Below, in pieces: positions 29,473 through 37,816 of a stretch of DNA of 37,861 bases. Under the pieces are notes generated by a model. That model saw nothing but the letters and a program-made list of their open reading frames with translations, was not told the origin of the DNA and searched no databases. Numbering within the stretch: position 1 is the stretch's first letter; the number at the start of each line of letters is the position of its first letter. A program made the translations under genes and the position numbers. The DNA is from an uncultured Eubacteriales bacterium (GTDB lineage: Bacteria; Bacillota; Clostridia; Oscillospirales; Oscillospiraceae): the NCBI GenBank assembly GCA_900319275.1, contig ONNS01000064.1, positions 1 through 37,861 on the forward strand. The letters run 5' to 3'.

Positions 29473-32076
29473 ATGGCTGAATTGACGCCGATGAAGCGGC
29501 AGTATTTTGAGATCAAGGAGCAGTACAAAGACTGTCTGCTCTTTTACCGTCTGGGCGATTTTTACGAGCTCTTCGACGAGGACGCCAAGATCGCCTCGCG
29601 CGAGCTCGATCTCGCGCTGACGACGCGCGACCGCAACGTCGAGGACCCGGACGAGCGCCTGCCGATGTGCGGCGTGCCCTACCACAGCGCCGAGACCTAT
29701 ATCGCGCGGCTGATCGCCAAGGGCTACAAGGTCGCCATCTGCGAGCAGATGGAGGACCCGGCGCTGGCCAAGGGGCTTGTGCAGCGCGACGTGATCCGCA
29801 TCATCACGCCCGGCACCGTGACCGAGAGTTCGATGCTCGAGGAGGGGCGCTCGAACTACATCGCCGCGATCTATCTCGACGAGACGGCGGGCGGCGTGGC
29901 CTTCTGCGACGTCTCGACCGGCGAATTCTGCTGTGCGGCCTTTGAAAACGACACCGTGACCCACATCGTCAACGAGCTCGGCCGCTTCGCCCCGCGCGAG
30001 GCCGTGCTCTCTGTCGGCGCCGCCGCGAGCGAGCCGCTGCGCGAGTTCCTTTCAAAAAAGCTCAACGCCATGGCCGAGACGGCCGGCGACTTCGACTATA
30101 TGCACGCCTGCGCCCTGCTGTGCCGCCAGTTTGAATATGAGGACGTCGACCAGGCCGGACTCGGCGACACGCCCGCGGCTGTCTGCGCCGCCGGGGCGCT
30201 GCTGCGCTATATCATCGACACGCAGAAATTCGACATCAGCTACATCAACCGCCTCGAGGTGTTCTACGGCGGGCGCTATATGGAGCTCGACTGGACGACG
30301 CGCCGCAATCTCGAGCTGACCGAGTCGCTGCGCAGCGGAGAGAAGCGCGGGACGCTGCTCTGGGTGCTGGACAAGACCCGGACCCCGATGGGCGCGCGCA
30401 TGCTGCGCGCCTGGGTCGAGCGGCCGCTGCTGTCGGTCGTGGCGATCAAGCGCCGCCTTTCCGCCGTGGACGAGCTCGTGCGCGACAACGTGCGCCGCGG
30501 CGAGCTGATATTGGCGCTGCGCGAGATCAGCGATATGCGCCGTCTCGTCAGCCGCGCGGTCTACGGCACGGCCGGGGGGCGCGATCTGCGCTCGCTCGCG
30601 GCCTGCATCGCGGTGCTGCCGCGCCTTGTGGAGCAGCTCGGCGGCTTCCACAGCCAGGCGCTGCGCGAGATTGCGGCCATGGACCCGCTCACGGACGTCT
30701 TTTCCGCGATCGACTGGGCGCTCTGCGAGGAGCCGCCCTTCTCGGTGCGCGAGGGCGGCATCCTCCGCGACGGCTATTCCGAGGAGGTCGACCACCTGCG
30801 TTCGGTGCGCGATAACGGCGCGCAGATGCTCCAGGACCTTGAGGCGCGTGAGCGCGAGCGCACCGGCATCAAGAAGCTCAAGGTCGGCTATAACAAGGTC
30901 TTCGGCTATTTTATCGACATTCCGAAGTCCGCGGGCGTCGAGAATGTGCCCGAGGACTATATCCGCAAGCAGACCCTCGTCTCGAACGAGCGCTACTTCA
31001 CCGGTGAGCTCAAGGATCTCGAAAACGAGCTGCTGACGGCCCGCGAGCGCATCAACGAGCTCGAATATCAGCTCTTCAACGAGCTGCGCGAGCGCGTCGC
31101 AGCGCAGGTCGACCGCATACAGGCGACGGCCGATCTCGTCGCCCAGCTCGACGTGCTCTGCTCCTTTGCCGAGGTCGCGGTGCGCAACGCTTACACAATG
31201 CCCGAGATCGACGCCTCGCGCGAGCTGCGCATCGTCGACGGCCGCCACCCGGTGGTCGAGCAGACGCTCAAAGACGTGCTCTTCGTCCCGAACGACACCT
31301 TCTTGAATGACAAGGACGACCGCGTCGCGATCGTCACCGGCCCGAACATGGCCGGTAAGTCCACCTATATGCGCCAGACAGCCCTGATCGTGCTGATGGC
31401 GCAGATCGGCTCCTTCGTCCCGGCGAAAAGCGCCACGATCGGCATTGTCGACCGCGTGTTTACGCGCATCGGCGCCTCGGACGACCTCGCCTCGGGTCAG
31501 TCGACCTTTATGGTCGAGATGAACGAGATGGCGAACATATTGCAGCACGCCACGCCGGCCTCGCTGCTGATCCTCGACGAGATCGGCCGCGGCACCTCGA
31601 CCTATGACGGCATGGCGATCGCCCGCGCGGTGCTCGAATTCTGCGCCGACAAGCGCAAGCTCGGCGCAAAAACGATGTTCGCCACGCACTACCACGAGCT
31701 CTCGGCCCTCGAGGGCGAGATCGGCGGTGTGCGCAACTACAACATCACGGCCAAAAAGCAGGGCGGCACGCTGGTCTTCCTGCGCAAGATCGTGCGCGGC
31801 GCCGCCGACGACAGCTACGGCATCGAGGTCGCGAAGCTGGCCGGGCTGCCCGACGCCGTGATCGGCAAGGCCAAGGGCTACTTAAAAGAGCTTGAGCGCG
31901 GCGGCATTGCCCCGGCGGCGTCCGTCGGCAAGGCGGCAGCGGACGAGCAGATCAGCCTTGGAGACGTCGGCACCGACGAGGTGCGCGAGCAGCTCCTCGC
32001 GCTCGATCTGAACACGATAACGCCCCTCGAGGCGCTGAACCTCCTCTATACCCTGCAGAAGAAGGCGAGGGCCTGA
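29473..32076 (+). CDS. mutS: DNA mismatch repair protein MutS
   Basis: The 867-aa protein starts MAELTPMKRQYFEIKEQYKD. The mismatch-reading F-x-E motif lies in YRLGDFYELFDEDA (about residue 30-40). Connector, lever and clamp domains follow. The ATPase has Walker A GPNMAGKSTYMRQ (about residue 622), Walker B LLILDEIGRGTSTYDG and THYHEL. Full length, typical of MutS1. It binds mismatches as a dimer and recruits MutL. I chose 29473 because this start aligns with the family and has a purine-rich AGCGAGAAG site upstream. It overlaps the CPBP gene start by 1 nt. mutL does not follow it. Confidence 0.98.
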   Translation: MAELTPMKRQYFEIKEQYKDCLLFYRLGDFYELFDEDAKIASRELDLALTTRDRNVEDPDERLPMCGVPYHSAETYIARLIAKGYKVAICEQMEDPALAKGLVQRDVIRIITPGTVTESSMLEEGRSNYIAAIYLDETAGGVAFCDVSTGEFCCAAFENDTVTHIVNELGRFAPREAVLSVGAAASEPLREFLSKKLNAMAETAGDFDYMHACALLCRQFEYEDVDQAGLGDTPAAVCAAGALLRYIIDTQKFDISYINRLEVFYGGRYMELDWTTRRNLELTESLRSGEKRGTLLWVLDKTRTPMGARMLRAWVERPLLSVVAIKRRLSAVDELVRDNVRRGELILALREISDMRRLVSRAVYGTAGGRDLRSLAACIAVLPRLVEQLGGFHSQALREIAAMDPLTDVFSAIDWALCEEPPFSVREGGILRDGYSEEVDHLRSVRDNGAQMLQDLEARERERTGIKKLKVGYNKVFGYFIDIPKSAGVENVPEDYIRKQTLVSNERYFTGELKDLENELLTARERINELEYQLFNELRERVAAQVDRIQATADLVAQLDVLCSFAEVAVRNAYTMPEIDASRELRIVDGRHPVVEQTLKDVLFVPNDTFLNDKDDRVAIVTGPNMAGKSTYMRQTALIVLMAQIGSFVPAKSATIGIVDRVFTRIGASDDLASGQSTFMVEMNEMANILQHATPASLLILDEIGRGTSTYDGMAIARAVLEFCADKRKLGAKTMFATHYHELSALEGEIGGVRNYNITAKKQGGTLVFLRKIVRGAADDSYGIEVAKLAGLPDAVIGKAKGYLKELERGGIAPAASVGKAAADEQISLGDVGTDEVREQLLALDLNTITPLEALNLLYTLQKKARA

Positions 32077-32753
32077 TGGAAAGCCGGATGACGCGGCGCG
32101 AGACGCTGCTGGCCCTGCTGTGGCTGCCAATCCATGTGTTCGGCCTGCCGCTGCTCGGAACCGCGCTTTACCAGCGCGGCACGCTGACGCTCGGGCAGAT
32201 CAACCTTCTGGTCTATGGGATCGGCGCGCTCTATATGGTGGCGGTACAGTTCGGCTTTCTGCGGCGCGATTTCGACACGCTGTGCGACAATGCCCCGGTG
32301 GTCTGTATTGAAGTCGGCCGGAGCTTTGCACTGCTGTTTATCAGCAGTCTCCTCGTGACGGGACTCTTTGAGCGCGTCGGTCTCACACAGAACGAAAACA
32401 ATGACGCGGTCTACGCCATGGCCACAACGGAGCTCGGCCCGATCGCGGCCGCGGGCACTTTTCTGGCGCCTTTTGTCGAGGAGTGCATCTTCCGCGGCGC
32501 GATCTTCGGCTCTCTGCGGCGGAAAAACCGCGCGCTCGCGTATATCGTCAGCGTACTGCTGTTCTCGCTCTACCACGTGTGGCAGTCGGCGCTTTTCGAT
32601 CCGATGCAGCTGCTGTATCTGCTGCAATATATCCCGGCCTCGCTGATCCTGGTGCGCTGCTACGAGCGCTGCGACAGCATCTGGGGCGTGATTTTCGTAC
32701 ACATGCTCAACAACGGCCTGCCGATGCTGGCCATATCGTATCTGAATCCATAA
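32076..32753 (+). CDS. CPBP-family intramembrane metalloprotease
   Basis: The 225-aa, multi-pass membrane protein carries the CPBP/CAAX motifs: EECIFRG (E-E-x3-R type), FSLYHVWQS (F-x3-H) and HMLNNGLPML (H-x3-N). It may process prenylated or signal peptides, or confer bacteriocin immunity; the substrate is unknown. The ATG overlaps the mutS stop (TGATG), so it is coupled. Its TAA stop lies inside the terminal TAACT of hairpin repeat copy B, so the native C-terminus may have been altered by the insertion. Confidence 0.88.
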   Translation: MESRMTRRETLLALLWLPIHVFGLPLLGTALYQRGTLTLGQINLLVYGIGALYMVAVQFGFLRRDFDTLCDNAPVVCIEVGRSFALLFISSLLVTGLFERVGLTQNENNDAVYAMATTELGPIAAAGTFLAPFVEECIFRGAIFGSLRRKNRALAYIVSVLLFSLYHVWQSALFDPMQLLYLLQYIPASLILVRCYERCDSIWGVIFVHMLNNGLPMLAISYLNP

Positions 32754-32932
32754 CTAAATCCCCGCGCGCATGAAATGCGCGCATGCGAAACGCTGTTTCG
32801 CATAAAAAACGCAGAATACTCTGTGTTTTTTGGGGATACCGTTGCAACGTCGTCTCCAACTGACGCACGTTGTGCGTCAGTTGCGGGCTATTGCCCGCTT
32901 ACGTCCGCCGCTGGCGGACGTGGAGACAAAGT
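32750..32932 (-). repeat. Tandem four-way-junction repeat, copy B
   Basis: Inverse orientation to copy A. Junction 2 stem ATCCCC (32758-32763)/GGGGAT (32832-32837) and junction 1 stem GTCTCC (32852-32857)/GGAGAC (32922-32927) each enclose three hairpins. The ATAACT end is kept at 32750 but the other end stops at ACAAAGT and joins trmO coding sequence directly. Stems match copy A almost base for base; most differences fall in hairpin loops. Confidence 0.9.
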
Positions 32933-33533
32933 GGTCGGGAGCCTGACGGCGCGCATCGTGTTTGAACCGGCATACCGCAATGCCGACGCCCTGCGCGGGC
33001 TCGAGGGTTTTTCCCACATCTGGCTGATCTGGCAGTTTTCAGCCAATCTCCGCGAGAACTGGCGGCCGACCGTGCGCCCGCCGCGCCTCGGCGGCAACGA
33101 GCGCATGGGCGTGTTTGCCACGCGCTCGCCGTTTCGGCCCAACGCCCTGGGGCTGAGCTGCGTAAAGCTGCTCGGCATTGAGCCGAGCGCGGACGGCCCG
33201 GTGCTCACAGTCGCCGGGGCCGATCTGATGGACGGGACGCCGATCTTCGACATCAAGCCCTATCTGCCCTACGCCGACTGTATACCTGATGCCACCGGCG
33301 GCTTCGCGCCGGACAGCGGGGCGAAGCTCGCGGTCACGATCCCGGAGACGCTGCTGCAAAAGGTCCCGGCGGACAAGCGCGAGGCTCTGCGCGGCGTGCT
33401 CGAAAACGACCCGCGCCCGCGCTACCAGGACGACAGCGCGCGCGTCTATAAGCTCGACTTTGCCGGGCTGCACATCGAATTTCAGGTAGACGGCCGGGCG
33501 CTCCGCGTGACTGACATAAGGCATCTGATATAG
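32933..33533 (+). pseudogene. trmO: TrmO (TsaA) family tRNA methyltransferase, 5'-truncated by repeat copy B
   Basis: From SLTARIVFEPAYRNADALRG on, this is a good TrmO/TsaA: GLEGFSHIWLIWQF, GVFATRSPFRPNALGLSCVK, DLMDGTPIFDIKPYLPYAD and a full C-terminal half. The first 30 or so residues of the family, including the N-terminal strand and the IPRQ-type segment involved in S-adenosylmethionine binding, are missing. The frame remains open into the hairpin repeat as far as 32775, giving an artificial N-terminus with no ribosome site. TrmO methylates N6-threonylcarbamoyl-A37 in some tRNAs. I expect loss of function, unless another start is used. Confidence 0.8.
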
Positions 33534-33538
33534 ATCAA

Positions 33539-33589
33539 AATTCCAGATAGAACTCGCAGTGTTGTGAGTTTTATCTGGAATTTCTTTAC
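33539..33589 (+). terminator. Terminator after trmO
   Basis: AATTCCAGATAGAACTC (33539-33555) pairs with 33566-33582 with a single G-U, followed by a T-rich tract. Confidence 0.85.
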
Positions 33590-33625
33590 ATATTCAGTTT
33601 TATCTCGTTACTGACGTAAATTCAA

Positions 33626-33654
33626 TTGACAAAAGCTGTCTGTTTTTGTAGAAT
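33626..33654 (+). promoter_or_regulatory. Consensus sigma-A promoter of the 28-aa gene
   Basis: TTGACA (33626-33631), a 17-bp spacer and TAGAAT (33649-33654). The palindrome GCCCGTACGGGC (33661-33672) lies at the predicted transcription start. Confidence 0.8.
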
Positions 33655-33730
33655 TATTTTGCCCGTACGGGCAGGCGTTGCCAAGCGTAAAAAAGGCGGT
33701 TCCGTCACATCTCCGAAAGGAGGTGTTATT

Positions 33731-33817
33731 ATGCCGATTACATTGACATTTCATGTATGGAAGTACACGATCACTGTCACCGTAAAAAGCAGAAACCGCC
33801 ACTCCTCGACCAAGTGA
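33731..33817 (+). CDS. 28-aa small protein
   Basis: An ATG at 33731 is preceded by AAAGGAGGTG with ideal spacing. The peptide MPITLTFHVWKYTITVTVKS, ending RNRHSSTK, is beta-prone and basic at the end. A consensus promoter lies 100 bp upstream, and a hairpin (33791-33825, one mismatch) overlaps its last codons and stop, so this is a compact stand-alone transcript. It is too short for family assignment. It lacks the hydrophobic helix of typical type I toxins. Function unknown; translation appears strong. Confidence 0.75.
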   Translation: MPITLTFHVWKYTITVTVKSRNRHSSTK

Positions 33818-33825
33818 CGGTTTCT

Positions 33826-33971
33826 ATTGCATTAAGATAGGAACTTGAGTTTGGACGGAGCCGCTTTTCGGCAACGCCTTTTACATTTGTATTATAACGA
33901 CTACAATTCGTCCTGTCAAGGAGTTTTCTGTATGGGACGTTGCAGGCGGCGTCCCAATTAAATATATATGT
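33826..33971. other. Short intergenic region with hairpin
   Basis: A GGGACG/CGTCCC hairpin (33934-33955) lies just downstream of the ABC operon end on the minus strand, without a clear T run. No gene is seen. Confidence 0.45.
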
Positions 33972-34916
33972 TTACTTGCTCTTGATATAAGGCTTGCCGT
34001 TGGCCGCGGGCACGCGGGACTTGCCGACGAACAGCACCAGCACGATGACCGTGACCACATAGGGGATCATCGAAATGAGGTGCATATTCACGCTCGACGA
34101 GCCGCCCAGCACGACCTTGAGACCCGAGCAGAAGCCGAACAGCAGGCAGCCGATCAGCGCGCCGTGGGGACGGAACTTGCCGAAGATGACCGCCGCGATG
34201 GCGATAAAGCCCTGGCCGACGATGGAAATCGGACGGAACTGCGTCGAGATCGTCATTGTGACGCAGGCGCCGCCGAGCCCGGCCAGGAAGCCGGAGATGC
34301 AGACGCACAGGAAGCGCATCTTGATGACGTCGATGCCCAGCGTCTCGCAGGCCTGAGGGTGCTCGCCGCAGGCGCGCAGGCGCAGACCGAAGCGGGTCTT
34401 GTAGAAGACGAACCACACGAGAATGACCGCGATAAACACCAGATAGGTGGAGGCGTAGTTTGCAAAAACGTTGTCCATAAAGCGGCCGAACACCGTGGAG
34501 GTATCGAACATCCCGGCAAACAGCTTGGGGATCTTCTGGGTGGCCGTCAGCGGGATCGTGTCGGTCGAATCAAACAGCACGCGCGCGATCATGATGACGA
34601 TACCGGGGCCGAGCATATTGATGGCCGTGCCGGCGATCGTCTGGTCAGCACCGAGGTTGACAGTGGCGACCGCGTGCAGCATGCCGAAGAAGGCGCCGGC
34701 AAGACCGCCGCAGATAAAGCCGATCCAGGGATTGCCCGTGAAGTAGGCCACGACCGTGCCCGTAAAGGCGCCGGCGGTCATCATGCCCTCAATGCCGATG
34801 TTGACGACGCCCGAGACTTCCGAAAAGCAGGAGCCGAGCGCGCCGTACAGCAGGGGCGTTGCATAGACCAGAGTGGCAAAGAGGACGATGCCGAGACTGT
34901 TGATAAAGTTTGTCAT
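33972..34916 (-). CDS. nupQ: Nucleoside-type ABC transporter permease (NupQ/BmpC-like)
   Basis: The 314-aa protein has about eight membrane helices and the BPD_transp_2 pattern: VVNIGIEGMMTAGAFTGTVV, AGTAINMLGPGI, RFGLRLRACGEHPQACETLG (the cytoplasmic loop contacting the ATPase) and GFIAIAAVIFGKFRPHGALI. It pairs with the adjacent permease as a heterodimer importing nucleosides in characterised relatives. Its start overlaps the upstream permease stop by 4 nt (34913-34916). It is the last gene of the operon; the substrate is inferred from family. Confidence 0.92.
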   Translation of the reverse strand: MTNFINSLGIVLFATLVYATPLLYGALGSCFSEVSGVVNIGIEGMMTAGAFTGTVVAYFTGNPWIGFICGGLAGAFFGMLHAVATVNLGADQTIAGTAINMLGPGIVIMIARVLFDSTDTIPLTATQKIPKLFAGMFDTSTVFGRFMDNVFANYASTYLVFIAVILVWFVFYKTRFGLRLRACGEHPQACETLGIDVIKMRFLCVCISGFLAGLGGACVTMTISTQFRPISIVGQGFIAIAAVIFGKFRPHGALIGCLLFGFCSGLKVVLGGSSSVNMHLISMIPYVVTVIVLVLFVGKSRVPAANGKPYIKSK

Positions 34917-36025
34917 TTCTTTTCCTCCTTCCCGGCTGCGGCACTGCTCACTTTGGGACGCGGTTTAAAGCGCTTGATATTTTCAAAGATGACAGAGATC
35001 GCAATGAAGAAGACGACGGTGCCGACGATGACGTTGATGAGCTGCGTCGGTACTCCCTCCAGGTTCAGCTTGCTGCCGCCGTACATCAGCGCGCCGTAGA
35101 ACAGACCGGCAACACCAACACCGAAGGGGTTGGAGCAGCCGATCAGCGCGACCACGATGCCCGCGAAACCGAAGCCCTCCTGGCTGGAGAAGATCGAGAT
35201 GCGCTTGCCCATGCCCATGACCTGCAGAGCACCGGCAAGGCCTGCCAGCGCGCCGGAGATCGCCAGCGCCGTGAGGATCGAGCGGTCGACATTGATGCCG
35301 CCGTACTCAGCCGCGAAGCGGTTGGCGCCGACCGCCTTGAGCTCGTAGCCGAGCGTGGTCTTCTCAATGACGAACCACACAACGATCATGGCGATAATGG
35401 CGATGATAAAGCCCCAGTTGGCCGTCGGCGCAAGCCCGGTGTTCTTGATAAACTCCTTGGAAAAGAGCATGCTTGCGTTATCCGAGATGTTCTTCGTGGC
35501 TTCAGCCGTGCCGCTGCTCTTGATCGCGGGGATACCGGCGATGAAGTTGGAGAGATAGAACGCGATCCAGTTGAACATGATCATGCTCAACACCTCGTTG
35601 ATGCCCCGCTTGGTCTTTAGGATACCGACGATGATGCCCCAGATCGCGCCCGCGGCCATGGCCGCGATAAAGCACAGGGGAATCAGCAGCGGTTTCGGAA
35701 GGCCTTCGCAGAGAATACCGACCACCGCCGCCGCCATCGAGCCGACCACGAACTGGCCCTCGGCGCCGATGTTGAACACGCCGGTCTTAAAGGAGAACGC
35801 CACCGAGAGACCGACGACGATATAGGGTACCGAGTAGACGATCACGTAGGAAAAGCCCTTGAGTGTGGTAACGCTGTTGATCAGACGGCCATAAGCCGCA
35901 CCCACGGACAGGCCCATCACGACCAGGAAGATCGCACCCACCAGGAAGCCCAGCAGGATCGACAGCAGAATGTGAATAAAGCGGTTTTCCGAAATGAAAT
36001 CGAGGAAGCCCTTTTTCTTTGTCAT
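34913..36025 (-). CDS. nupP: Nucleoside-type ABC transporter permease (NupP-like)
   Basis: The 370-aa protein has an N-terminal helix (FIHILLSILLGFLVGAIFLV) and the family motifs FSFKTGVFNIGAEGQFVVGS, TKRGINEVLSMIMFNWIAFY, TTLGYELKAVGANRFAAEYG and GFGFAGIVVALIGCSNPFGV. It forms the second membrane subunit with NupQ. It overlaps nupO by 4 nt (ATGA) at 36022-36025, so the three genes are translationally coupled. Confidence 0.93.
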   Translation of the reverse strand: MTKKKGFLDFISENRFIHILLSILLGFLVGAIFLVVMGLSVGAAYGRLINSVTTLKGFSYVIVYSVPYIVVGLSVAFSFKTGVFNIGAEGQFVVGSMAAAVVGILCEGLPKPLLIPLCFIAAMAAGAIWGIIVGILKTKRGINEVLSMIMFNWIAFYLSNFIAGIPAIKSSGTAEATKNISDNASMLFSKEFIKNTGLAPTANWGFIIAIIAMIVVWFVIEKTTLGYELKAVGANRFAAEYGGINVDRSILTALAISGALAGLAGALQVMGMGKRISIFSSQEGFGFAGIVVALIGCSNPFGVGVAGLFYGALMYGGSKLNLEGVPTQLINVIVGTVVFFIAISVIFENIKRFKPRPKVSSAAAGKEEKK

Positions 36026-37563
36026 GCCTTTTTCCCTCCTCCCGCCATCATCAGTCCGAGCGAGTTCTCGTCAGCCTCCTTGCCGGGGATGGAGGCGACG
36101 ATCTGACCGTCGAAGATGACGTCGATGATATCTGAAAGACTCATGATCTCGTCGAGCTCAAAGCTGACGAGCAGCACCGCCTTGCCCTTGTTGCGCTGAT
36201 CGACGATGTACTTGTGCACATACTCGATCGCACCGACGTCGAGGCCGCGGGTGGGGTTGACCGCAATCAGCAGGTCCTTGTCGTTCTGCACCTCGCGGGC
36301 GATGATGACCTTCTGCTGGTTGCCGCCCGAGAGCGTGCCGGCCGCGCGCTTCTCGCTGCCGCCCGGGCGGATGTCGTAATTTTCGATGGATTGGCTGGCA
36401 TGCTCAAAGATCGCTGCGCGCTGCAGGACCTTTTTGCTCGAGAAGGGTTCCTTTTCATAGTTCTGCAGGATCAGGTTGTCCTCGATCGAGAAGTCGAGCA
36501 CGAGGCCGTGCTTCTGCCGGTCGGCGGGGATCGAAGAGACACCGTGCTCGAAGCCGAAGGCGGGGGACTTGTTGAAGACGTCTGTCCCGTTGACCAGCAC
36601 CTGGCCCGAGGTACCCTTGCGCAGGCCCGTGATGACCTCGACGAGCTCGGTCTGGCCGTTGCCGTCGATGCCCGCGATGCCGACGATCTCGCCGCGGTGC
36701 ACCTGGAGGTTCAGCCCCTTGACGATCTCGATGCCGCGGTAGTCGAGGCAGTGCAGGTTCTTCACGTCCAGCACGACCTCGCCGGGCTTCTGCTCGGGCT
36801 TGTCGACCGTGAAAGTGACCTTGCGGCCGACCATCATGCTGGCCAGGTCGTTCTCGTCCACCTTTTCGACGTCGACCGTGTCGATGTACTTGCCCATGCG
36901 GATGATCGTGCAGAAGTCGGCCGACTCCTTGATCTCCTTGAGCTTGTGGGTGATGATGATTATGCTCTTGCCGTCCTTGACAAGGTTGTGCATGATCTCG
37001 ATGAGCTCGGTGATCTCCTGCGGCGTCAGCGAGGAGGTCGGCTCGTCGAGGATCAGGATGTCGGCACCGCGGTAGAGCGCCTTGAGTATCTCGACGCGCT
37101 GCTGCATGCCGACCGAGATATCCTCGATCTTCGCGTCGGGGTCGATCGACAGGCCGTAGCGCTCGGAGAGTTCGACCACGTTTTTGCGCGCCGTGGCCAT
37201 GTCCAGCTTGACGCCCTTGGTCGGCTCGGTGCCGAGCACGATGTTTTCGGTGACCGTAAAGGGCTGCACCAGCATGAAGTGCTGGTGGACCATGCCGATG
37301 CCGGCGTCGATGGCATCGCGCGGGTTGTTCATGACGATTTTTTTGCCGTTGACCAGGATATCGCCGGACGTGGGCTTGAGCAGACCGTAGAGCTGGTTCA
37401 TCAGCGTCGATTTGCCCGCGCCGTTTTCGCCCAGGATCGCGTGGATTTCGCCCTTGTGGACTGTCAGATTGATCCCGTCGTTGGCCGTGAAATCGCCGAA
37501 TTTCTTGACGATGTTCCGCATTTCAATGACGGGGGTATTCATGTCCACATACTGTTTTGCCAA
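36022..37563 (-). CDS. nupO: Nucleoside-type ABC transporter ATP-binding protein (NupO-like)
   Basis: The 513-aa protein has two fused ATPase domains. The first has Walker A LGENGAGKSTLMNQLYG, signature SVGMQQRVEILKAL and Walker B ILILDEPTSSLTP. The second has a degenerate loop, GIDGNGQTELVEVITG, signature LSGGNQQKVIIAREV and NPTRGLDVGA. This asymmetric pair is typical of the sugar/nucleoside subfamily. The start is TTG at 37563 with GGGGGCGG upstream; an ATG at 37542 is a possible alternative. The substrate-binding lipoprotein (BmpA/NupN) usually encoded first is not in the window; repeat DNA separates this gene from whatever lies to the right. Confidence 0.94.
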   Translation of the reverse strand: MAKQYVDMNTPVIEMRNIVKKFGDFTANDGINLTVHKGEIHAILGENGAGKSTLMNQLYGLLKPTSGDILVNGKKIVMNNPRDAIDAGIGMVHQHFMLVQPFTVTENIVLGTEPTKGVKLDMATARKNVVELSERYGLSIDPDAKIEDISVGMQQRVEILKALYRGADILILDEPTSSLTPQEITELIEIMHNLVKDGKSIIIITHKLKEIKESADFCTIIRMGKYIDTVDVEKVDENDLASMMVGRKVTFTVDKPEQKPGEVVLDVKNLHCLDYRGIEIVKGLNLQVHRGEIVGIAGIDGNGQTELVEVITGLRKGTSGQVLVNGTDVFNKSPAFGFEHGVSSIPADRQKHGLVLDFSIEDNLILQNYEKEPFSSKKVLQRAAIFEHASQSIENYDIRPGGSEKRAAGTLSGGNQQKVIIAREVQNDKDLLIAVNPTRGLDVGAIEYVHKYIVDQRNKGKAVLLVSFELDEIMSLSDIIDVIFDGQIVASIPGKEADENSLGLMMAGGGKKA

Positions 37564-37663
37564 AGTGACCGCCCCCTGTTGATAGTCTGTGTAAAATTAT
37601 TTTATCATAGCTTTTTCGCTTTTTCCACCATTTCTTTATCGCTTTCGAAATTTTCATGACCAT

Positions 37664-37813
37664 CAAAAAGGGGCTGTTGCAAAATGCGGATTAGCTGCAC
37701 AAATTATGGTTCTGCCGTAGGGGAGGGGCTTGCCCCTCCCGCGCACGCAAATGTATAAATTTGCAAATAATGTACGGCGCAATCGCAAAATTGCTGCGAT
37801 TGCGCCGTACATT
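37664..37813. repeat. Mobile-element end and long perfect hairpin
   Basis: AAGGGGCTGTTGCAAAATG (about 37666-37684) matches the MITE end at 3131 at most positions. A GAGGGGC/GCCCCTC palindrome lies near 37723-37740. A perfect 19-bp stem (37769-37787 with 37795-37813) with a 7-nt loop closes the stretch. No gene is seen. Confidence 0.65.
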
Positions 37814-37816
37814 GTC

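Noticed and set aside
30052-31695. 547-codon minus-strand frame inside mutS
   Set aside because: Shadow of mutS codon bias with no recognisable motifs.
36214-37659. 481-codon plus-strand frame opposite nupO
   Set aside because: Asp/Leu/Val-rich shadow frame; the minus-strand ATPase motifs are unambiguous.
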